DNA of 64,000 nt, taken from Bacteroidales bacterium. Lineage in GTDB: Bacteria > Bacteroidota > Bacteroidia > Bacteroidales > UBA932. A model generated the notes under the pieces. It saw only the letters and a list, made by a program, of their open reading frames with translations. It did no database searches and was not told where the DNA came from. The stretch covers positions 62,001 to 126,000 of the forward strand of contig JAFYEM010000025.1 in the NCBI GenBank assembly GCA_017544265.1, written 5' to 3'. The position numbers and the translations under genes were made by a program. Below are positions 46,501-52,927 of this stretch, piece by piece; position 1 is the first letter of the stretch, and every line of letters begins with the position of its first letter.

Positions 46501-48140
46501 AGGAAGAGATATTAACGGCATCAGTATACCCAAAAGACGCAATTAATAACCGTATTACTTGGACATCTTCTGACGAGTCTGTCGCAACAGTGGATAATAC
46601 AGGCATGGTGATGGCAAAATCTAGGGGTTCTGCCACCATCACCGCAACCGCAAATGACGGTAGCGGGGTTAAAGCTATTTGTAAGGTAGAGGTGACACAG
46701 CACGTGACGAGTATCACGCTTGCTCCTACGCTTTCCATAGCCGAGGGACAAGAACAGATATTGACTGCTACAGTCAATCCTTCAAATGCTAATGATAATA
46801 GCCTTACTTGGACATCATCTGACGAGTCTGTTGCAACTGTAGACCAATCGGGTAAGGTAATGGCTAAATCAAAGGGTACAACAATAATCAAGGCCGCGGC
46901 AAATGATGGAAGCGGTATATTTGCTACTTGTTCGGTTACTGTAATGAGATTGGTATCCTCGATTGTATTAGACAAGACATCAGTAATACTGTATAGAAGG
47001 AATAGCAATATTTCCCAAACAATCGCAGCTATAGTAAGTCCATCAACGGCCGATAACACTAGTGTTACTTGGTCGAGTTCAGACATATCAGTTGTATCGG
47101 TTTCTGGTTCCGGCATAGTGACTGCCAATGCCCGAGGCACGGCCACAATCACTGTAACGGCTAATGATGGCGGCGGCGCTAAGGCAACCTGCGAGGTTGA
47201 AGTAATACAGTATGTAACGAGTATTTTACTTGACAACATCTCCTTGGCCGAAGGACAAGTGCAGTCTTTGTCAACGACAGTTGTTCCTGCTACTGCCAAC
47301 GACCCTAGACTTGCTTATAAATCCTCTGATGAGTCCATAGCGACTGTGGATCAGACGGGAAAGGTGACGGCAAAATCAAGAGGACGAACAGTTCTTACGG
47401 TTACGGCTAATGATGGTAGTAACGAATCCGCATCTTGTGGTGTTTATGTGTGTCCTCCTGGCTCAGTGGACATGGGATTAACAACACCAGAAGGAAAAAT
47501 ACTGTATTGGGCAACAAGCAATATTTGTGAAGATGGTTTTGTGAGTTCTCCTGAAGAATACGGCGATTATTATGCATGGGGTGAAGTGGAACCGTATTAC
47601 GCAAAGGGTCACTCTCAAGATAGTCCCTGCATTAATTGGCGTACAATTGAAGGGAAGGCAATAACTGGTTATAACTGGGCTTCATATAAATGGTGCAACG
47701 GTTCATCAAGATTCTTTACGAAGTATAATCCTACTCGGGTATATGGTACTTTCGATAACAAAACCGTTTTGGACCCCGAGGATGATGTGGCCCACATCAA
47801 ACTTGGCGGTTCCTGGCGGATGCCTACTGATGCCGAGTGGGTGGAGTTGAAGAATAATTGCACTTGGACTTGGATTGAGAACTATAATGGTACAGGTATT
47901 AATGGACAAATTATTACCAGCAAGATCAATGGCATTAAGATATTTCTACCAGCAACTGGCCTCCGATGTAATACCGGTAACTCGGGTGTCGGTTCTTTTG
48001 GCGGATACTGGTCTTCTTCCCTTACTGTAGATTATCCATGGGATGCGTGTAGTGGCGCGGATATAGATTCTAAAGGAGTATACAGTAACTGCGACGATCG
48101 TTGTATCGGTAGGTCTATCCGTCCCGTATTAGAATATTAG
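43554..48140 (+). CDS. Giant surface lipoprotein with eight Big_2 Ig-like domains and a C-terminal paralogous domain
   Basis: A 1528-residue lipoprotein (LCLLVAC, Cys16). It contains eight bacterial Ig-like (Big_2) domains, recognisable by VxSIxLxxxxxxxxxGxxxxLxAxVxPxxA and the TWxSSDxxVATVDxxGxVxAxxxGxATIT core, mixed with six FN3-like domains that start ISAxSAxLNAKxD and end TYYFRSFVxxxxxxYGExxxFTT. The last ~220 residues form a Fibrobacter-succinogenes-type major paralogous domain (VDMGLTTPEGKILYWATSN, GGSWRMPTDAEWVEL, IFLPATG, YWSSS). Such proteins act as adhesins or stalks. The middle repeats are close copies of one another and the base composition is AT-rich compared with flanking core genes. 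Confidence 0.85.
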   Translation: MKRIIFVIAVLCLLVACQNENKPIDEEELAVVNVTGIVLTPSAISVKIGESEELMASVTPENATNQKINWVSSDDSIATVDDGIITGIKIGNVSIIATSEDGGKTAFCQVTVVNNLPPSVSLGAEHISAVSAVLNCEANLNSALSAETKTGILWSVNAGGIPSEATRIEAKEILAKEGIPYSYSYSVNLTGLEENTTYFYCSFSNEGDEDNYGEIVEFKTKEFSTMLETIDATDITATSATLNGKADLSELVFVYSEESIEYGFLWGKDEDILEHNAQCGTIEEINYSFTLTDLSHKTKYWYKSFLQLEDMLYCGAVKSFTTDMVSVESITLDKNEYTFTTIGETLNLNATVLPEDATNKGITWKTNKAEVATVDESGKVTAIGNGIATITVTTEDQSKTAICTITVAQAVTGIILTPSSVTIKEEASVTLVPTITPDNAVNKNVTWKSNNNDVATINNGVVTGIKAGSAIITATTEDGGKTATCSITVERNLAPSETICAEQISAISVILKGKANLGTTVSSDLKVGFQLSKSAGILPSNSITLDAENVQSDYSYSNVIKGLDPATTYYFRSFVRQNNVDTYGETKTFTTKDIVSMLETMNASDVSAISACLNAKLDLTDVVYSNAVYGFYWGESIGSMSDQVTAKEGTGSMSFDLSGLTPSKEYFFQAYLVLDGKEFKGDIVSFITRSLIETLDVTNLSAISATLNAKIDFTNVNKYYTDEFGFDWGESAETLSKRGTVKEEYGLIKLDISGLIPSKKYFFQSYIVFDEKKYKGDIVSFTTRPLIETLDVTDITATSAVLNAKIDFTNIRTNRIEYGFKWGETGYSESQTEKVGNVNIDTFSASLSMLYPSTVYWIQAYVKLDNKTFYGNSRSFSTKTQPVESVRLDKSEVTFKNIGNTIGLNATILPSNATNKSKTWSSDNENVVTVNEKGVVTAVGLGTAIVTVKTIDQGKTASCLFTVKHLVNSITLNKTKLIMNQGEEEILTASVYPKDAINNRITWTSSDESVATVDNTGMVMAKSRGSATITATANDGSGVKAICKVEVTQHVTSITLAPTLSIAEGQEQILTATVNPSNANDNSLTWTSSDESVATVDQSGKVMAKSKGTTIIKAAANDGSGIFATCSVTVMRLVSSIVLDKTSVILYRRNSNISQTIAAIVSPSTADNTSVTWSSSDISVVSVSGSGIVTANARGTATITVTANDGGGAKATCEVEVIQYVTSILLDNISLAEGQVQSLSTTVVPATANDPRLAYKSSDESIATVDQTGKVTAKSRGRTVLTVTANDGSNESASCGVYVCPPGSVDMGLTTPEGKILYWATSNICEDGFVSSPEEYGDYYAWGEVEPYYAKGHSQDSPCINWRTIEGKAITGYNWASYKWCNGSSRFFTKYNPTRVYGTFDNKTVLDPEDDVAHIKLGGSWRMPTDAEWVELKNNCTWTWIENYNGTGINGQIITSKINGIKIFLPATGLRCNTGNSGVGSFGGYWSSSLTVDYPWDACSGADIDSKGVYSNCDDRCIGRSIRPVLEY

Positions 48141-48229
48141 AATAATCGGAGATTCTAGAACCGGCGATGGCATGACGAATAAAATCGTTAGGAGTAAACA
48201 AAAAACCAATTTTATAAAGACTAAACATT

Positions 48230-48685
48230 ATGAGCAATTACAAAACGCGTAAAGAATTTATAGAGAGGACAAAATCTATTCTTGCCCATTGTGAAAACAC
48301 AGAATACGAAAAGACCGCCTTCTTGAATTGTTGTATGGGGCTTCTTGTAGCGCCAGAACAATGGGAGAAAAATAATGAGCCCCAAATACAAGGATTTGTG
48401 GATTTTGATAATTGGGGAATAGATATTTGTAAAATAATCAATAATACACCAATGAGGGGTGCTGAGCATTCAATAGAAAATATAGCATATCATTTCCGAA
48501 ATTGCTTGTGCCATTTTCTCTTTGATATCAATGGTAGCAATACGGAAAAAATCAATAAAATTAAAATTATAGATAGAACTGCAGATAGGTCTAAGGAAAC
48601 ATTTAATATGTCTATAGATTTCTCGGATTTTAGAAAGTTTGTTTTAAAATATGCCGAAGAAAAACTGCTTTTGCTAAAATCTTAA
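48230..48685 (+). CDS. Orphan HEPN-like protein
   Basis: A 151-residue all-helical protein with the sequence HFRNCLCHF, where R90 and H95 form an Rx4H motif with Asn after the Arg, the signature of HEPN ribonucleases found in toxins and defence proteins. The N-terminal helices (ERTKSILAHCENTEYEKTAFLNCCMGLLVAPEQWEK) resemble the pEK499-p136-like HEPN group. No MNT nucleotidyltransferase antitoxin or other partner lies beside it; the neighbours are the giant lipoprotein and a REP element. It is strongly AT-rich, suggesting transfer. A ribonuclease role is inference from the motif. Confidence 0.6.
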   Translation: MSNYKTRKEFIERTKSILAHCENTEYEKTAFLNCCMGLLVAPEQWEKNNEPQIQGFVDFDNWGIDICKIINNTPMRGAEHSIENIAYHFRNCLCHFLFDINGSNTEKINKIKIIDRTADRSKETFNMSIDFSDFRKFVLKYAEEKLLLLKS

Positions 48686-48691
48686 GAAATA

Positions 48692-48783
48692 AAGCGGGCG
48701 TAGGTGGTCAAAAAATTGCCACCTACGCCCGTTTTCGGCCCTTTTTGTCCTTAGGTGGTCAAAAATTTACCACCTATGCCCGC
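48692..48783 (+). repeat. REP-like two-hairpin element 3
   Basis: CGGGCGTAGGTGG and its perfect complement (48695-48707 and 48719-48731), the spacer with CTTTTTGTCC, then TAGGTGG/CCACCTA (48752-48776) and TGCCCGC. It ends 1 base before the stop codon of the outer-membrane barrel gene on the other strand and could act as its transcription end. Confidence 0.85.
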
Positions 48784-48784
48784 A

Positions 48785-49720
48785 TCAGAAGTAATACATC
48801 AAACCTATCTGGAGAGCCGAGGAGGCGCCTGTCAGGGTGTTGTTCCATCTGCTCTGGACATTCGAAAGGATGTCGTGGTAATAGATGACGCGGAGGCCGA
48901 TATGGTTGATGAAACACACCTCTGCACCCGCGTGGGCACCGAATGTTACCGTATTGAGCACATCCTTGCGTAGGAACTCGCTGATTTCCATCTTACCCTT
49001 TTCATCAAACTTGTCCCCGTCCTTGTAGTTGATATGATAGTCAGCAGTGTATAACTGGTGCTTTGTGGCCTCATTGGAGATATCGAACACATTCAGGCTG
49101 AGAGAGGAAAGAGCAGCGCTAACCTTGCATTCCATGTCCATATAGACATTCACTCCCACGTCAATGCCGGCCAGAATGGTCAGGGGACCGAAAGAATAAC
49201 AGGCGCTTATCGGGAGGCTTAAATTCCAAAGTGACAGATTGCCCTTTAGAGTTCCCTTTTTAAGAATCGGATAAAGCATCCATGGCTGAAGATTATTCAC
49301 ATCCACCTTGCTTTCATCCCCGTACTTGAATTCCATATAGCCGTCTTTCTGGATGGCTGAAATATCGGCATCACTGTAGCCATTATCCGCAAGATGCTTT
49401 GAATCGTACAAATGGGCGATGCTGCGTGAAGATTCGTTAATGCCGGTAACAACCTTTACTCCGTCTGCATTAAAATCGCTTCCGAGTTTTTGGAACTTCA
49501 ATCCGGCTACCAGCGAAAAGTTCGAACCTATTGGAAACTTCACGTCGGCACCGGCATAGAACCCATGGGTATAGCCGCTGCCGGAGGAGAAACTTGAACC
49601 CTTCAGGTATAGATACTGGTTGTCAAGTGAATAACCTGCGCCGGCCCCGATTTTTATCTGGGCGGATGCGCTGAGAACTGTCGCGATGGACAGAAAAACT
49701 ATTGCATAAATCCGTTTCAT
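48785..49720 (-). CDS. Outer-membrane beta-barrel protein in the pseudouridine operon
   Basis: A 311-residue protein with a signal peptide (ending LSASAQ) and alternating amphipathic strands ending in an aromatic residue (GLMYYF), typical of outer-membrane barrels. I chose the ATG at 49720 because it overlaps the psuG stop as ATGA and starts the signal peptide; an upstream ATG would lie inside psuG. Family members are general porin-like proteins (OmpA-N/PorT-like). Its place as third gene after psuK and psuG suggests a role in nucleoside uptake, but this association is inferred from position alone. Confidence 0.75.
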   Translation of the reverse strand: MKRIYAIVFLSIATVLSASAQIKIGAGAGYSLDNQYLYLKGSSFSSGSGYTHGFYAGADVKFPIGSNFSLVAGLKFQKLGSDFNADGVKVVTGINESSRSIAHLYDSKHLADNGYSDADISAIQKDGYMEFKYGDESKVDVNNLQPWMLYPILKKGTLKGNLSLWNLSLPISACYSFGPLTILAGIDVGVNVYMDMECKVSAALSSLSLNVFDISNEATKHQLYTADYHINYKDGDKFDEKGKMEISEFLRKDVLNTVTFGAHAGAEVCFINHIGLRVIYYHDILSNVQSRWNNTLTGASSALQIGLMYYF

Positions 49721-50625
49721 ATCAGGCATGCTGCCGTGCGTGCGGCAAGTTTGGCATTGTTAAGTACTAATTGAATATTGGATGCGAGGGAATCCCCTCC
49801 GGTTATATCTTTTATCCGGGCAAGCAGGAAAGGCGTTGTCTCCTTGCCGTGGATACCTTTTTCGGAAGCTTCCGCTATTGCTGCGTCTATTGCCGCGTTG
49901 ATTACGGCAGGGTCCATTGAATATTCCTCCGGGATGGGATTGGTAACGAGCATGCCTCCGCCGAGCCCCATTTCAAGCTTCGCACGGAAAGCTTCCGCCA
50001 ATTGCTCCGGTGTGTCTATGCGGTAATCCACCTTGAAGCCGCTGCGACGGGTATAGAACGCCGGAAGTTCATCTGTGCCGTAACCTATGACCGGAACGCC
50101 CTTTGTCTCGAGATATTCCAGAGTAAGGCCGAGATCCAGTATGCTCTTTGCCCCGGCGCAGATAACCATGACCGGAGTACGGGCGAGTTCTTCCAGATCG
50201 GCAGAAATGTCCATGGTCTTTTCCGCCCCGCGATGGACACCGCCGATTCCGCCGGTTGCAAAAACTTTAATTCCGGCGATGGCAGCGATAATCATTGTGG
50301 TAGTCACAGTCGTGGCACCGTCTTCACTTCGGGCAACCAGAACCGGCAGGTCCCTTCTGGAAGCTTTAGTCACCTCGCGTCCCTTCTTGCCGAGATACTC
50401 TATCTGTTCAGGGGTGAGTCCGGCTTTCAGGCGTCCGCCGATTATAGCGATTGTAGCAGGAACGGCACCGCCCTCGCGGATGGTCTTCTCCACCAGAAGT
50501 GCAGTTTCCACATTCTGCGGATAAGGCATGCCGTGGGAGATAATGGTCGATTCCAACGCCACCACAGGCTTACCTTCTTTGAGCGCCGCAGCCACTTCCG
50601 GCGACAGGTCCAGATACTTGTTCAT
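49717..50625 (-). CDS. psuG: Pseudouridine-5'-phosphate glycosidase
   Basis: A 302-residue enzyme with the whole PsuG pattern: ALESTIISHGMPYPQN, VPATIAIIGGRLKAGL, the catalytic Lys region VTKASRRDLP, FATGGIGGVHRGAE (metal and phosphate contacts), GYGTDELPAFY and NPIPEE. It splits the C-glycosidic bond of pseudouridine 5'-phosphate to uracil and ribose 5-phosphate. It overlaps psuK and the barrel gene by ATGA at both ends. Confidence 0.96.
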   Translation of the reverse strand: MNKYLDLSPEVAAALKEGKPVVALESTIISHGMPYPQNVETALLVEKTIREGGAVPATIAIIGGRLKAGLTPEQIEYLGKKGREVTKASRRDLPVLVARSEDGATTVTTTMIIAAIAGIKVFATGGIGGVHRGAEKTMDISADLEELARTPVMVICAGAKSILDLGLTLEYLETKGVPVIGYGTDELPAFYTRRSGFKVDYRIDTPEQLAEAFRAKLEMGLGGGMLVTNPIPEEYSMDPAVINAAIDAAIAEASEKGIHGKETTPFLLARIKDITGGDSLASNIQLVLNNAKLAARTAACLI

Positions 50626-51476
50626 ATAGACAGATATTTTAATTGTTCACTCACGGCATAGGGGCTTTCGACAGCGCAGCGGGCACATAGAAGCCCTGCG
50701 CGGGCGCTTTCCTCGATGCTTGCATCAGGCCCTGCGTGGACTATTCCGGAAAGCAGGGCATCTCCGCCTCCGGTAGTGCTCCGCACTATGCAAGGGAGGG
50801 CCGCGAACTCATAGACCTTACCTTCCGATTCTACTTTCAGCCCTTCTGCGCCGCGGCTAATATAGCGCCTCTTAATAGACGCTTCAATAGACTCAAGCGC
50901 CTGATATTCAATGGCGTTGCATTTCAGCGCAAAGAAAGATTTTTTCTTTGAAAGGGCCACCGCTTCTTTGATTCTTGCGGACTTGGCGACCGAGACTGCA
51001 TCAAGATACAGGGGCATTTCAGCGTGGTCGATAAGATAAGCCAAACTGTCAGCGCATAGATTCGCTTCAGCGACAATCGCATTTGCGGAATTAATCAGGT
51101 CTATTCTTTCGGCAAGCCATTCCGGCGTCACTCCCTCGGTAGCGTTCATATCTGCAACGCCCCCGATCAACTCCCCGTCGGCATTGTCGATTGCGACGAA
51201 AAAAGAATTGGTGCCTTCCCCGGCAATTTCGCAGTGAGTTGTGTCTATGCCCGCATCCCGACAGGCCGCCTCAATGACCGGAGCGAATAGTCCGCCCCCG
51301 AAAATAGTGAGAAACTCGACTTGATTCCCAAGCAATGCCAGATTATGTGCGATATTGCGTCCCACGCCTCCCCAGGAGACATCCACCCTTCCAGGGTTTG
51401 AATCCCCAAGCCGGAATGCCGCCACCGATCTCGCGGTAATATCGACATTCGCCCCACCTATGACGCAGATTCTCAT
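50622..51476 (-). CDS. psuK: Pseudouridine kinase (PfkB family)
   Basis: A 284-residue PfkB-type kinase. GGANVDI and SWGGVGRNIAHNLALLG form the substrate site; the second PfkB signature is STTGGGDALLSG, where the catalytic Asp of GGD is kept but the usual GAGD Ala is Gly. Location next to psuG identifies it as the kinase that makes pseudouridine 5'-phosphate for cleavage. It is first in its operon, with a TACATTTG element 22 bases upstream. Confidence 0.92.
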   Translation of the reverse strand: MRICVIGGANVDITARSVAAFRLGDSNPGRVDVSWGGVGRNIAHNLALLGNQVEFLTIFGGGLFAPVIEAACRDAGIDTTHCEIAGEGTNSFFVAIDNADGELIGGVADMNATEGVTPEWLAERIDLINSANAIVAEANLCADSLAYLIDHAEMPLYLDAVSVAKSARIKEAVALSKKKSFFALKCNAIEYQALESIEASIKRRYISRGAEGLKVESEGKVYEFAALPCIVRSTTGGGDALLSGIVHAGPDASIEESARAGLLCARCAVESPYAVSEQLKYLSI

Positions 51477-51497
51477 TCAGAGTCGCTTATCGAAATA

Positions 51498-51505
51498 CAA
51501 ATGTA
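51498..51505 (-). promoter_or_regulatory. -7 element of the psuK-psuG-barrel operon
   Basis: Minus strand TACATTTG fits TAnnTTTG. No TTG was found at the right distance; a REP element begins 16 bases upstream. Confidence 0.45.
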
Positions 51506-51521
51506 CATAAAAATCCTTCAT

Positions 51522-51616
51522 AAGCGGGCATAGGGGGTAAATTTTTGACCACCTAAGGACAAAAAGGGCCGAAAACGGGCGTAGGTGGCAATTTTTTGAC
51601 CACCTACGCCCGCTTT
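51522..51616 (-). repeat. REP-like two-hairpin element 4, inverted relative to element 3
   Basis: On the minus strand this is nearly identical to element 3: CGGGCGTAGGTGG and complement (51575-51611), the same spacer, and TAGGTGGT paired imperfectly. It separates the kinase/AAA operon from psuK. Confidence 0.85.
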
Positions 51617-51641
51617 GCTTAATGGTAACTCTGGGAGGGTG

Positions 51642-52373
51642 CTATTCTTCGATTTTTGCGAGGATTATCGAGATGTTGTCCACTCCGCCGGCTTCGCAGG
51701 CCATGCGTAGCAGGTCGGTGGCGGATGCACCGGCGGAAAGGGCAGATTCTATGACCTCATCCGGGACCATGTCGCAAAGACCGTCGGAACAGACCAGCAG
51801 GGTGTCGCCTTCGAGGAGTTTCCCTTCGGCGTCACTGACGGAAAGCCTTCCATAGGAGCCTCCTCCGATGCAGTTGAGAAGCAGCTTGCTCCCATCAGGG
51901 TTATCTGTTATTCCCCTTTCTGTCTCATCGGTGGTGAGTTGGCGTAACATTCCTTCCCGGAAGCGGTAGGTGCGGCTGTCGCCTGCATTGACCAGCCAGA
52001 GTCTGCCGAAATGCCAGATCACTCCTGTAAGGGTGCAGCCCATGGGATGAATCTGGCCGAGTTCCGCCGCCCTGCGGTTAAGAGTGTCGGAAATTCCCCG
52101 TACGGTTTCGCGTATCCCATCCTCGAATCTTTCCGGAGGAATTCCACGCAGTTGCTCTTGAATGGTGTCCAGGGTGTACTGACTGGCTTCTTCTCCGTTT
52201 TCGTGGCCGCCCATTCCATCGGAGACCAGCAGATAGAAACACCCGTCGGTAGGAGTGCTTATATTAAGGGCGGTCTCGTCGTCCCTGAGGAAAAGTCCGC
52301 CCAGGGAGAGTGCGTCTTCGTTGTTGCTGCGCACCATCCCCACGTTGCAGATTGCTTGAATTGACAGTCTCAT
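51642..52373 (-). CDS. PP2C-family Ser/Thr phosphatase
   Basis: A 243-residue soluble phosphatase with all PP2C motifs: SNNEDAL, LVSDGMGGH, VNAGDSRTYR, VCSDGLCDMV and GGVDNISIIL. The Asp residues that bind the two metals are present, so it should be active. It is the last of five linked genes and overlaps the FHA gene by ATGA, implying equal production. Its natural target is probably the kinase of the same operon or the proteins that kinase modifies. Confidence 0.92.
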   Translation of the reverse strand: MRLSIQAICNVGMVRSNNEDALSLGGLFLRDDETALNISTPTDGCFYLLVSDGMGGHENGEEASQYTLDTIQEQLRGIPPERFEDGIRETVRGISDTLNRRAAELGQIHPMGCTLTGVIWHFGRLWLVNAGDSRTYRFREGMLRQLTTDETERGITDNPDGSKLLLNCIGGGSYGRLSVSDAEGKLLEGDTLLVCSDGLCDMVPDEVIESALSAGASATDLLRMACEAGGVDNISIILAKIEE

Positions 52374-52927
52374 TCCACTGTGAATTCGATGGTTGCTATC
52401 TTGACTTTGTCGCCTTTCTTAAGTACGGTGCCGGAGCCGGGAGTAAGACGCGCCCCATTGACAAAAGTACCGTTGGTGGAGCCGCTGTCTATAATGACCC
52501 AGTCGGAGCCGCGCCGCTCTATGGATCCGTGACTGCCGGAAACATACTGGCAGCTGCCGAGTTCACCCCAGATTCCGCCCCTGCGGCCGAAAGCTCCTTC
52601 CCTGAGAACCAGCGACCAGCCATTCCCGACCAGCCTGGAAGCCCATGCCGCCGGAGCCGGACCAGCCGATGTGGGCTGGGGAGAAGGCTGCGCGGATGTT
52701 CCCTGCGGAGGCGGGGTGGTATTCTGGGACTCTTGAGCTTGGCTTCCTCCGGACGGAGGACCGGCAAGGTACTTGCGTCCCGGAATAAGGTCGCTGCCGC
52801 AGACCGGGCACTCGTTGCCGCGTTTTGGACGCTTGCACTCGGGGCACCACTTAAGTTCCTTTCCGCACTGGTCGCAGAAAGCGCTGTCGTCAGGAATCAT
52901 ATTCCTGCATTCGGGACACTGTATCAT
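52370..52927 (-). CDS. Zinc-ribbon/FHA phosphothreonine-binding protein
   Basis: A 185-residue protein. Two zinc ribbons come first (C4-C7-C18-C21 and C28-C31-C40-C43), then a Pro/Ser/Thr linker that includes PPPQGTS, and an FHA domain from about 95 with the phosphothreonine-binding residues in place (GRR at 114, S130xxH133 in SGSH, STNGTFVNG with N152 and N157). FHA domains bind phosphothreonine peptides. The PQGTS in the linker echoes the PQGT repeats of the kinase. It overlaps both neighbours by ATGA and is likely the adaptor of the system. Confidence 0.9.
   Translation of the reverse strand: MIQCPECRNMIPDDSAFCDQCGKELKWCPECKRPKRGNECPVCGSDLIPGRKYLAGPPSGGSQAQESQNTTPPPQGTSAQPSPQPTSAGPAPAAWASRLVGNGWSLVLREGAFGRRGGIWGELGSCQYVSGSHGSIERRGSDWVIIDSGSTNGTFVNGARLTPGSGTVLKKGDKVKIATIEFTVE

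Noticed and set aside
41332..51616. CRISPR array or IS-element ends from the repeated hairpins
   Set aside because: The copies are kilobases apart, not regularly spaced, and show two-hairpin structure without target-site duplications or spacers.
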